A stretch of 64,000 nucleotides of DNA. Origin: CADCVT01 sp036389485. GTDB taxonomy: Bacteria > Actinomycetota > Thermoleophilia > Solirubrobacterales > Solirubrobacteraceae. Shown in pieces: positions 40,234 to 49,918 of the stretch. The notes under the pieces were generated by a model, which was not told the DNA's origin, did no database searches, and saw only the letters and a list, made by a program, of their open reading frames with translations. Numbering within the stretch: the stretch's first letter is position 1; every line of letters starts with the position of its first letter. Location of the stretch: the NCBI GenBank assembly GCA_036389485.1, contig DASVPR010000023.1:62001-126000 (forward strand). The letters run 5' to 3'. A program made the translations under genes and the position numbers.

Positions 40234-41628
40234 GTGACGCCCCGGGCGCGCTTCTGCCCGTCGCCGACCGGACCCTTCCACGTCGGCGGCGCCCGCACAG
40301 CTCTCTTCAACTGGCTCTTCGCGCGCCGCGAGGGCGGGCGCTTCCTGCTCCGCAACGAGGACACCGACCCGGTGCGCTCCTCCGACGCGTGGCTCGCGGG
40401 GATCCTCGACGGCCTGCGCTGGCTCGGCCTGGAGTGGGACGAGGAGATCGTCCGCCAGTCCGAGCGCAAGCCCGCCCACCTCGACGCCGCGAACCGCCTC
40501 GTCGAGACCGGCCACGCGTACTGGTGCGACTGCACGACGGAGGCGATCGAGCAGCGCAAGAAGGTGTCCCACCCACCCGGGGGGTACGACGGCTTCTGCC
40601 GCGACCGCGCCCTCGAGCCGGCGGACGACCGCGTCATCCGCTTCCGCGTGCCCGACGAGGGCACGACCACGGTCGTCGACGTCGTCCGCGACAGCGCGAC
40701 CTTCGAGAACGCGACCATCGACGACTTCGTGATCGTCCGCCGCGGCGGCGCGCCGATGTTCGTGCTCGCGAACGTCGTCGACGACGACTTCCAGCGCGTG
40801 ACGCACGTCATCCGCGGCGAGGAGCACCTCTCGACGACGCCGAAGTACCTCCTCATCCGGCACGCGCTCGGCCTCACCGAGGACCCCGTCTTCGCCCACC
40901 TCCCGCTGCTCGTCAACGAGAAGCGCCAGAAGCTCTCGAAGCGGCGCGACAAGGTCCAGCTGCTCCAGTACCGCGACGAGGGCTACCTCGCCGAGGCGAT
41001 GCGCAACTACCTCGCGCTGCTCGGCTGGGCCCCGCGCGACGACGAGGAGATCGTCCCGGTCGAGACGATGATCGAGCAGTTCCGGCTGGAGGACGTGTCG
41101 AAGTCGCCCGCGTTCTTCGACGAGGTCAAGCTGCGCCACGTCAACGGCCACTACATCCGCGAGCTGGCCCCCGACCGGTTCGCCGACACCGCCCGCCCGT
41201 GGATGGAGCGCGCGGTCGAGCGGTTCGACCCGCAGCTCTTCGCGCAGGTCGCGCCGCTCGCGCAGACGCGCGTGGAGGTGCTGTCCGAGGTCCCGGACCT
41301 GCTCGGCTTCCTCTTTACCGAGCGCGTGGAGTTCGACGACGCGTCGTGGGAGAAGGCGATCGTGAGGAACGAGTGGAGCGCGGACGTCCTGCGCGATGCG
41401 GCCGCCGTGTACGCCGACGGCGTCGAGTGGCAGGCCGAGCCGCTGAAGGACGCGACCGCCGCGCTCGGCGAGCGGCGCGGCCTGAAGCTCGGCAAGGCGC
41501 AGGCCCCGATCCGCGTCGCGGTCACCGGGCGCACGGTCGGCCCGCCGCTGTTCGAGTCGCTCGAGGCGCTCGGCCGAGAGGAGACGCTGCGGCGCATCGA
41601 CGGCGCGCTCGCGCGGATCGGTCCGTGA
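40234..41628 (+). CDS. gltX: glutamyl-tRNA synthetase
   Basis: Charges tRNA-Glu. The roughly 464-residue class I synthetase has the PSPTGPFHVGG (HIGH-type) motif at residues 9-19, the Zn-like CDC/C set after it, the GEEHLS block and KLSKR (KMSKS-type) at about 233-237. GTG 40234 is chosen because it gives the normal 8 residues before PSPTG and has a TATGGT box 7 nt upstream; ATG 40213 or 40222 would add seven or four residues. Overlaps argS by 4 bp. Confidence 0.95.
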   Translation: MTPRARFCPSPTGPFHVGGARTALFNWLFARREGGRFLLRNEDTDPVRSSDAWLAGILDGLRWLGLEWDEEIVRQSERKPAHLDAANRLVETGHAYWCDCTTEAIEQRKKVSHPPGGYDGFCRDRALEPADDRVIRFRVPDEGTTTVVDVVRDSATFENATIDDFVIVRRGGAPMFVLANVVDDDFQRVTHVIRGEEHLSTTPKYLLIRHALGLTEDPVFAHLPLLVNEKRQKLSKRRDKVQLLQYRDEGYLAEAMRNYLALLGWAPRDDEEIVPVETMIEQFRLEDVSKSPAFFDEVKLRHVNGHYIRELAPDRFADTARPWMERAVERFDPQLFAQVAPLAQTRVEVLSEVPDLLGFLFTERVEFDDASWEKAIVRNEWSADVLRDAAAVYADGVEWQAEPLKDATAALGERRGLKLGKAQAPIRVAVTGRTVGPPLFESLEALGREETLRRIDGALARIGP

Positions 41629-43301
41629 CCGCCCCGATCGCGTTCCTGACCGAGCGGCTCGCGGACGCCGCCGCGAAGCTCGGCGCGCCCGAGGACTTCG
41701 AGGCCGCCCGCTTCGTCCAGCGCAACCGCGCGGGCGGCGACCGCGGCGACGTGCAGGTCAACGCGGCGTTCGCGCTCGCCAAGACGCTGCGGCGCAACCC
41801 CGCGGACATCGCGGCAGAGCTGGCCGGCGCGATCGACGTCGCGCCGGCGTTCGCGCCCGGCGAGGTCAGCGGCAAGGCGTTCGTGAACTTCCGCCTGCGC
41901 GACGAGTGGCTGGTCGACGCCACGTCGTCCGGCGCGGCCGCGCTGACGCCCGCCGCCCAGGACGAGCACGTCGTCATCGACTTCTCCAGCCCGAACGTCG
42001 CGAAGGAGATGCACGTCGGCCACCTGCGCTCGACGATCATCGGCGACAGCCTCGCGCGGCACTTCGAGGCGCGCGGGCACACCGTCGACCGCGTCAGCCA
42101 CGTCGGCGACTGGGGGACGCAGTTCGGGATGCTCATCCGGTACATCCAGGAGCGCGCCCTCGACCCCACGACGCTCTCGGTCGCCGAGCTCGACCGGCTC
42201 TACAAGGAGGCGAAGGCGCGCTTCGACGCGGAGCCGTCGTTCCAGGACGGGGCGCGCGCTGCCGTCGTCGCGCTGCAGTCCGGCGAGCCGGAGACGCGGC
42301 GGGTCTGGGAGCAGCTGCGGCAGCAGTCCCACGACGAGTTCGCCGCGGTCTACGCGCGCCTCAACGTCGAGGTGACCGAGGTCGGCGAGTCCTTCTACCA
42401 GCCGATGCTCGAGGGCGTCGTCGCGGAGCTCGAGCGCCAGGACCTCGTCACGATCGACGACGGCGCGAAGTGCGTCTTCCTCGAGGGCCACTCGATCCCC
42501 CTGATCGTCCAGAAGGCCGACGGCGGCTACAACTACGCGACGACCGACCTCGCCGCGGTCCGCCACCGCGTCGAGCAGGGCGCACGCCGCATCCTCTACG
42601 TCGTCGACCACGGGCAGGCGCAGCACTTCGGGATGGTGTTCGACGTCGCCCGCCGCGCCGGGTGGCTGCCCGAGGACGTCGAGTGCCGGCACGTCCCGTT
42701 CGGCCTCGTGCTCGGGGAGGACGGCAAGCGGCTGCGGACGCGCGCGGGCGACGCCCTCCCGCTGAAGGCGCTGCTCGACGAGGCCGAGGAGCGCGGCCGC
42801 GCGCTGGCCCGCGAGCACGACGCGCCCGAGGACGCCGGCGCGCACCTCGGGCTGAGCGCCGTCCGCTACGCGGAGCTCGCGCACAACCGGATGACGAACT
42901 ATGTCTTCTCGTTCGACAAGATGGTCTCGCTCGAGGGCAACACCGCGCCGTACATGCTCTACGCGTACGCCCGGATCAACGGGATCGTCGAGAAGGCGAG
43001 GGGCGCCGGCGAGACGCGAGGCGCCGATCGCACCGAGCTCGATGACGCCGAGCGCGCGCTCGCGAAGGTCCTCGTCGACTTCGAGGACGTCGTCGACCGG
43101 GCGATGGCCGAGTACCAGCCGAGCGACGTCAGCGAGTACCTCTTCGGCGTCAGCCAGGAGTTCAACCGATTCTACGAGCGCGCGCGGGTCGTGAGCGGCG
43201 GCGAGGTCGACGCGCTGCGCCTGCGCCTCTGCGAGGCGACCGCACGCACATTGCGCACCGGCCTCGACCTGCTCGGCGTGCGCGTCCTCGAGCGGATCTA
43301 G
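41625..43301 (+). CDS. argS: arginyl-tRNA synthetase
   Basis: Charges tRNA-Arg. The 558-residue class I enzyme has the Add1 N-terminal domain (1 to about 105), SSPNVAKEMHVGHLRST with HVGH at 130-133, GDWGTQFGM, and a KMSKS-equivalent GKRLRTR (367-373) that departs from the consensus as is usual in ArgRS. The C-terminal DALR anticodon domain (about 435-558) includes YAYARINGI. GTG start overlaps the gltX stop. The stop shares CTAG with the convergent MMPL gene. Confidence 0.96.
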   Translation: MTAPIAFLTERLADAAAKLGAPEDFEAARFVQRNRAGGDRGDVQVNAAFALAKTLRRNPADIAAELAGAIDVAPAFAPGEVSGKAFVNFRLRDEWLVDATSSGAAALTPAAQDEHVVIDFSSPNVAKEMHVGHLRSTIIGDSLARHFEARGHTVDRVSHVGDWGTQFGMLIRYIQERALDPTTLSVAELDRLYKEAKARFDAEPSFQDGARAAVVALQSGEPETRRVWEQLRQQSHDEFAAVYARLNVEVTEVGESFYQPMLEGVVAELERQDLVTIDDGAKCVFLEGHSIPLIVQKADGGYNYATTDLAAVRHRVEQGARRILYVVDHGQAQHFGMVFDVARRAGWLPEDVECRHVPFGLVLGEDGKRLRTRAGDALPLKALLDEAEERGRALAREHDAPEDAGAHLGLSAVRYAELAHNRMTNYVFSFDKMVSLEGNTAPYMLYAYARINGIVEKARGAGETRGADRTELDDAERALAKVLVDFEDVVDRAMAEYQPSDVSEYLFGVSQEFNRFYERARVVSGGEVDALRLRLCEATARTLRTGLDLLGVRVLERI

Positions 43302-45412
43302 GCGGTCGAGGGCGCGACCCGCAGCAGCCGCGCCGCGGGCGCGGGCAGCCACCAGTTCCACTTCCCGAACAGCGAGACGACCGCCGGGACGAGCAGCGCC
43401 CGGATGACCGTCGCGTCGAGGAGGATCCCGGCGGCGAGGCCGGTCGCGAGGATCTTCACGTCGGTCTGCGGCCCGGACGCCATCGCCGCGAACGCGAGGA
43501 AGAGGATCAGCGCGGCGCTGGTGACGAGCCGGCCGGTGCGGGCGAGGCCGAACACGACCGCCTCGTCGGTGTCCTTGGTCTGGTCGAACTCCTCGCGCAT
43601 GCGGGCGAGGATGAACACCTCGTAGTCCATCGAGAGCCCGTAGAGGAACGCGAACACCATGAGCGGGATCCACGACGCGATCGAGCCGGTCGCGGCGATC
43701 CCCCAGATCTCGTCGGAGCCGTGGCCCTCCTGCCAGATGAGCGACATCACGCCCCACGCGGCGCCGACGCTGAACACGTTGAGCACGACCGCCTTCAGAG
43801 GCAGCAGCAGCGAGCGGAACGCGCGCGCGAGGAGCAGGAACGTGAGGAGGCTGATGAGCGCGATCATCAGCGGGAACGCGCCGTAGACGGCGTCGATGAA
43901 GTCCGCGTTCAGCGGCCCGCTGCCGCCGACCCGCGCGCTGATCGCGGTGTCGTGGGCGGCGTCGATGAGGCCCTGGACGGCGTCGCGGCCCTCCTCGGAC
44001 TCGTCGCCCTGCAGCGGCATCGCGACGACGACCGCCTTGCCGTCCCTGCGCCAGTCGGGCGCCGTCGGGGCCGCCGCGCCGTGCACGTCCGGGACCTCGC
44101 GCTGCGCCGCCGCGATCGAGTCGGCGGCGAACTGGTCGACGAGCGTCTCGGTCGGCGCGATCGCGCCGCTGCCGATCCCCGAGTCCTTCAGCGCGCGCAG
44201 CCCCTCCTTCGCCGCGCCGGCCTTCGCGATCGTGTCCGGGTCGGCGTTGCCGAGGTGCAGGTTCGTGGCGGGGACGAGCAGGACGGCGAGGATGAGCACG
44301 GCGAGGCCGGCGGCGACGCCCCGGCGCTTCACGATCCCCTCCGACCAGCGCTGCCAGAACCGCGTGCTGCGGTCGGAGCGGCGCAGGCGCCGCCGGTCGA
44401 GCCGCGGGCCGATCGTCGCGAGCACGACGGGCAGCAGGGTGACCGCGGCGGCCGTCGCGACGAGCGGGATGAGCAGGCCGCCGTAGCCCATGCTGCGCAG
44501 GAACGGCAGGGGCAGCGCGACGAGCGCGAGCAGGCCGACCGCGACCGTCGTGCCGCTGAAGACGACCGCGCGGCCGGCGGTCCGCATCGCCGCCGCGACC
44601 GCCTCGTCGCCCTCCAGCCCCTTCTCGCGCTCCTCGCGCCAGCGGACCACGACGAGCAGCGCGTAGTCGATCGAGATCCCGAGCCCGATGAGCGCGACGA
44701 GGAACTGCACGATCGGCGAGACCTCGGTGATCGCGGTCAGCGCGTAGAGGAGCAGGAACGAGACGAGGATCGAGCAGATCGCCATCGCGAGCGGCACGAG
44801 CGCCAGCCACGAGCCGAAGACGAACACGAGCACGACGAGCGCGCCGACGCCGCCGATCACGGCCTCGAGCAGCACGCCCGGCCCCTCGGCGCCCTCGCCG
44901 GAGGAGTCGAACAGCGCGTCGTAGCCCGTGACCTTCACGGGCGCGCCGCCGACCTCGACGTTCGCGAGCGCGTCGCTCAGCTTGCGCTCCGCGTCGACGT
45001 TCGCGCCGAACGGGTCGTCGCTGCGCGGCGGGAACGCGTAGACGAACGCGACCCGCTTGTCGTCGGAGACGAAGGCGGCGTCGTCGGTCGAGCCGAAGCC
45101 CGCGACGCGCGACCCGGGCACCGCCTTGCGCGTCGCCTCCTCGACCGCCTTCAGCTCGTCGCGGAACGTGGTGACGTCCTGGCCGGCGGGCACCTGGACG
45201 ACCGGGACCATCGGCAGCGTCTCCCCGCCGTTGCCATAGAGGTTCAGGATCTCCTGGCTCGTCTCCCACCCCTCGCGGCCGGGGACGCTGAAGCGCTGGT
45301 CGAGCGCCTCCGAGGCCGGGCCGGCGGCGGCCATGCCGACGATGGTCAACAGGATCCAGGCGACGGCGACGGCGCGCTTGTGGGCGAGGACGCGGGAGGT
45401 CAGTCGGTGCAT
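43298..45412 (-). CDS. MMPL/RND family transporter
   Basis: A 704-residue inner-membrane protein with two MMPL repeats of about six helices each. The first helix (about 14-34) is followed by an extracytoplasmic loop, then the helix bundles with ALIGLGISIDYALLVVVRWREE and FAFLYGLSMDYEVFILARMREE, the conserved GxSxDY proton-relay motifs. Family members export lipids or surface polymers. Divergent from a secreted metallophosphoesterase gene across a palindromic repeat array. ATG 45412 is preferred over GTG 45418. Confidence 0.93.
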   Translation of the reverse strand: MHRLTSRVLAHKRAVAVAWILLTIVGMAAAGPASEALDQRFSVPGREGWETSQEILNLYGNGGETLPMVPVVQVPAGQDVTTFRDELKAVEEATRKAVPGSRVAGFGSTDDAAFVSDDKRVAFVYAFPPRSDDPFGANVDAERKLSDALANVEVGGAPVKVTGYDALFDSSGEGAEGPGVLLEAVIGGVGALVVLVFVFGSWLALVPLAMAICSILVSFLLLYALTAITEVSPIVQFLVALIGLGISIDYALLVVVRWREEREKGLEGDEAVAAAMRTAGRAVVFSGTTVAVGLLALVALPLPFLRSMGYGGLLIPLVATAAAVTLLPVVLATIGPRLDRRRLRRSDRSTRFWQRWSEGIVKRRGVAAGLAVLILAVLLVPATNLHLGNADPDTIAKAGAAKEGLRALKDSGIGSGAIAPTETLVDQFAADSIAAAQREVPDVHGAAAPTAPDWRRDGKAVVVAMPLQGDESEEGRDAVQGLIDAAHDTAISARVGGSGPLNADFIDAVYGAFPLMIALISLLTFLLLARAFRSLLLPLKAVVLNVFSVGAAWGVMSLIWQEGHGSDEIWGIAATGSIASWIPLMVFAFLYGLSMDYEVFILARMREEFDQTKDTDEAVVFGLARTGRLVTSAALILFLAFAAMASGPQTDVKILATGLAAGILLDATVIRALLVPAVVSLFGKWNWWLPAPAARLLRVAPSTA

Positions 45413-45467
45413 GGCCACGATCCTGCCGCATCGGGCGGCGGCGGCGCTTCTCCGGAACTGCTCCCCG

Positions 45468-45558
45468 AATGTTCACGTGCCTGGCACCGCAATGTTCACG
45501 TGCCTGGCACCGCAATGTTTAGTGCCTGGCACCGCAATGTTCACGTGCCTGGCACCAT
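45468..45558. repeat. tandem array of four ~23-bp units with a GTGCCTGGCAC palindrome
   Basis: Units at 45468-45490, 45491-45513, 45514-45535 and 45536-45558 share AATGTTCACGTGCCTGGCAC plus CCGC (the last ends CCAT). Unit 3 has lost the TTCACG part to TTTAG and is one base shorter. Each holds the 11-bp palindrome GTGCCTGGCAC; three also hold CACGTG. There are no cas genes and no variable spacers. It fills the gap between the divergent MMPL and metallophosphoesterase genes. Confidence 0.85.
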
Positions 45559-45565
45559 CCCGGTG

Positions 45566-48172
45566 ATGAGGCGCACGGTCGCGCTGGCGATGCTCGTGGG
45601 AGTCGTTGTGGCAAGCGCCGCCGGCCACGACGCGGACCCTCTCGGGCACCCGACGACGGAGCAGACGGTCGTCAAGGGCCCGGTGCGGGATCCCGCCCGG
45701 CCCGGGTTCTTCGACCTCGTCGCCGGCCCCGGCTCGCCGTACGTCGTGCGTCGCCTGGGCGAGACCGTCGCCGACCCGGGCCGCGCCGAGCGCCGCCGGT
45801 CGCTCGCGTACTTCGCTCAGCTCACCGACTTCCAGCTCGCCGACGAGGAGTCGCCGGCGCGCGTCGAGCTGGTCGACCGCGGGGCGTCGAGCGCGTGGCG
45901 GCCGATGGAGGCGTTCGCCCCGCACGCGATCGACCTGTCGCTGCGCCAGGTCAACGCGTTCGCCGACGCGAGCCCGGTCAAGCAGGGCGACGGGACGGGC
46001 GCGCCCATGAACTTCGCGCTCATCACCGGCGACAACTCGGACAACCAGCAGCGCAACGAGACCGTCTGGGTCCGCCAGCTGATCGAGGGCGGCACGATCG
46101 ACCCGAACAGCGGCACGCGGATCGACGACTACGCCGCGTGCGGCCCGGTGCTCCAGCAGGCGCTGCTCGCGAAGGGCACGCCGCCGGAGCCGACGTACAC
46201 CGGCGTCCAGGACTACGCCGACTACTTCCAGGCCGAGGACTTCTACGACCCCAACCAGCCGTCCGGGCAGTGGGCGGACTGGCCGCGCTACCGCGGGCTG
46301 ATGGACCGCGCGCAGCTGCCGTTCCACGCGACGGGCCTGAAGGTCCCGAGCTACCTGACCAACGGCAACCACGACGGGCTCGTCCAGGGCAACGAGGACG
46401 CCAACCGCGAGTTCGAGCGCATCGCGACGGGCTGCATCAAGGCGGTGACGACGACCTCGAACCCGCCGTTCCCCAGCGAGCCGTCGCCGTCGTTCCTGCT
46501 CAGCCCCGGCGTGGTGATGCCGGTGCCGCCCGACGACCCGGGCCGCGCGTTCGTCGACAAGGTCGAGCTGAAGAAGATCTACTCGGAGGGCTCGCAGTCC
46601 GACGACCACGGCTTCGCGTACGTCGACCCCGCCGAGCTCGAGGCGTCCGGCTACTCGGCGAGCTACTACGCGTGGGACGCGCGGCCCGGGATGCGCTTCG
46701 TCTCGATCGACACGCTGTCGGAGGGCGGCGTGGTCGGGGAGGACCCGACGCACGCCTCGCCGATCAACGGCTCCTCGAACGGCAACATCGACGACCCGCA
46801 GTGGAAGTGGCTGGAGCGCGAGCTGGAGGCCGCGAGCGCCGCGGACAAGATCATCGTCGTCTTCGGCCACCACCCGGTGCGGTCGCTGACGTCGTCGATC
46901 ACCGACGAGATGGCCTCGCCGTGCACGGGCCGGTACGACGGGTCGCTGAAGTACGGCGGGCAGACCGACGAGCACGGCCACGACCCCAACCCCGGCTGCG
47001 ACCTCGACCCCCGCAGCTCGTCGCCGATCCACGACGGCGAGGACCTCGCGGCGCTGCTCACCAAGTACCCGCACGTCGTCGCCTACGTGGCGGGCCACAC
47101 GCACGAGAACAAGATCCTCCCGTTCGCCGCGCCCTCCGGAGGGACGGGGTTCTGGGAGATCAACACGTCCGCCACCGCGGACTGGCCGCAGCAGCACCGG
47201 CTGGTCGAGGTGTTCGACAACCGCGACGGGACGCTCTCGCTCTTCGGCACCGTCCTCGACCACGGCTCGCCGCTCGCGACGCCGCCGGACACCGACGACG
47301 CCGCCGTGAGCGCCGCGTTCTCGACCGAGGTCCTCGCCGGCCTCGCGCGCACGTTCTCCTACAACGACCCGCAGGCGTCGCGGGCGGAGGGCGACTCCCC
47401 GGGCGCCGAGGGGACGCCCGAGGACCGCAACGTCGAGCTGCTCGTGCCCGACCCGCGCCGCTCGCGCTCGGGCGGCGGCGGCTCCGGCGGGTCCGGAGGC
47501 GGCGGCGCCGGCGGCGGCGGAGGCGGCGCCGGGAGCGCCTGCGCCCGCGCGGCGGCGTTCTCCCGGGCATCGGTGAGGGCGCGCGGCTCGCGCTCAGTGC
47601 GCTTCCGCTTCGCCCGCCGGGTCCGCGGCGCCGCGCGCATCGACGTCGCGCAGCACGCGCGCGGCCGCAGGATCCTGCGCAGGCCGCGCGTCGTCGCGCG
47701 GTTCCGCAACCGCCTCGTTGGGTTCCGCTGGAACGGGCGCGCGACGCGCGGAGGGCGCTCCGGCGACGGCCGCTCGCGGGGGGCCGCCGGCCGGCGCCTG
47801 CGCGACGGCGTCTACCTTGCGACGCTGCGCGCCGCGTCCGACACGCGACGCTTCACCCTGCTGCGCCGCCGCGGCCGCTGGTTCGCGGTCCGCGGGCACC
47901 GGCGCCGCCCCGGCTGCGGGACGCTCCGCTCCGCCTCGCTCGGCCGCCCCGTCTTCCGGCGCACGCTGCGCATCTCGTTCCGCCTCAACCGGCGCGCGCG
48001 GGTGCGGGTCACCGTGCTCCGCGGCCGCCGCGCGGTGAGGCGGTTCCGCGCCGCGACGAGGCGACCGGGCGTCACCCACCGGCTGCTCGTCCGCGGGCTG
48101 CGGCGCGGCGCCTACCGGGTCCGGATCACGGCGGGCCGCCGGACCGTCACGCTCCTCGCGCGGCGGCTCTAG
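45566..48172 (+). CDS. large secreted metallophosphoesterase
   Basis: An 868-residue exported protein. A signal segment (1-20) is followed by a calcineurin-type phosphoesterase domain (about 90-590) with GDNSDN (155-160), NGNHDG (266-271), FGHHPV (433-438) and AGHTHE (509-514) as the metal-site motifs. A Gly/Ser-rich linker (about 633-655) leads to a basic C-terminal Ig-like module (about 660-868) ending RGAYRVRITAG. The likely substrates are extracellular phosphoesters. The ATG at 45566 starts 8 bp after the repeat array. Confidence 0.86.
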   Translation: MRRTVALAMLVGVVVASAAGHDADPLGHPTTEQTVVKGPVRDPARPGFFDLVAGPGSPYVVRRLGETVADPGRAERRRSLAYFAQLTDFQLADEESPARVELVDRGASSAWRPMEAFAPHAIDLSLRQVNAFADASPVKQGDGTGAPMNFALITGDNSDNQQRNETVWVRQLIEGGTIDPNSGTRIDDYAACGPVLQQALLAKGTPPEPTYTGVQDYADYFQAEDFYDPNQPSGQWADWPRYRGLMDRAQLPFHATGLKVPSYLTNGNHDGLVQGNEDANREFERIATGCIKAVTTTSNPPFPSEPSPSFLLSPGVVMPVPPDDPGRAFVDKVELKKIYSEGSQSDDHGFAYVDPAELEASGYSASYYAWDARPGMRFVSIDTLSEGGVVGEDPTHASPINGSSNGNIDDPQWKWLERELEAASAADKIIVVFGHHPVRSLTSSITDEMASPCTGRYDGSLKYGGQTDEHGHDPNPGCDLDPRSSSPIHDGEDLAALLTKYPHVVAYVAGHTHENKILPFAAPSGGTGFWEINTSATADWPQQHRLVEVFDNRDGTLSLFGTVLDHGSPLATPPDTDDAAVSAAFSTEVLAGLARTFSYNDPQASRAEGDSPGAEGTPEDRNVELLVPDPRRSRSGGGGSGGSGGGGAGGGGGGAGSACARAAAFSRASVRARGSRSVRFRFARRVRGAARIDVAQHARGRRILRRPRVVARFRNRLVGFRWNGRATRGGRSGDGRSRGAAGRRLRDGVYLATLRAASDTRRFTLLRRRGRWFAVRGHRRRPGCGTLRSASLGRPVFRRTLRISFRLNRRARVRVTVLRGRRAVRRFRAATRRPGVTHRLLVRGLRRGAYRVRITAGRRTVTLLARRL

Positions 48173-48264
48173 TACAGAGGGAAGAAGCCCCACCCGCAGA
48201 CTTTGGACAACGGGACAACGACGCCGGGACGTGGCGCCGGAACACTTGCGCGCGTCAACGGACT

Positions 48265-48270
48265 GGGGAG
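48265..48270 (+). promoter_or_regulatory. ribosome binding site of glnB (GGGGAG)
   Basis: GGGGAG lies 8 nt before the ATG at 48279, showing that this gene is leadered. It also supports this ATG over the in-frame GTG at 48231. Confidence 0.5.
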
Positions 48271-48278
48271 CCCGTCGA

Positions 48279-48631
48279 ATGAAGCTGGTGATCGGCATCG
48301 TCCGCCCCGAGAAGGCGAACGATGTCCTAGAAGCGCTGTACCGCGCCGAGGTGCGCGGGATCTCGATCAGCCGCGTCCAGGGTCACGGGGGCGAGCTGGA
48401 TCGGGTCGAGACCTACCGAGGCACGACGGTGAAGATGTCGCTGGCGGACAAGGTCCGGTTCGAGATCGCCGTCTCCGACGAGTTCGTCGAGCCGACCATC
48501 AAGGCGCTCTGCGAGGGCGGGCGCACGGGCGAGGTCGGCGACGGGAAGATCATGGTCCTCCCGCTCGAACGCGTCGTGCGGATCCGCACGGGCGAGACCG
48601 ACAACGCGGCCGTGACCCCGGTGGGTGCGTG

Positions 48632-48632
<1 letters not shown>
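48279..48632 (+). CDS. glnB: nitrogen regulatory protein PII
   Basis: A 117-residue PII signal protein that senses ATP/ADP and 2-oxoglutarate and binds Amt. The T-loop has VETYRGTT with Tyr46 at the position of the modified Tyr51 of E. coli GlnB; the loop is about five residues shorter than in E. coli GlnB, which is unusual. RTGEVGDGKIMV and RIRTGETD are the PII C-terminal signatures. It overlaps amt by one base (TGATG), the standard glnK-amt coupling. Confidence 0.93.

Positions 48633-49914
<1,282 letters not shown>

Positions 49915-49918
<4 letters not shown>

Noticed and set aside
45468..45558. CRISPR array
   Set aside because: Units are directly abutting with no spacers of independent sequence, and no cas gene is in the window.
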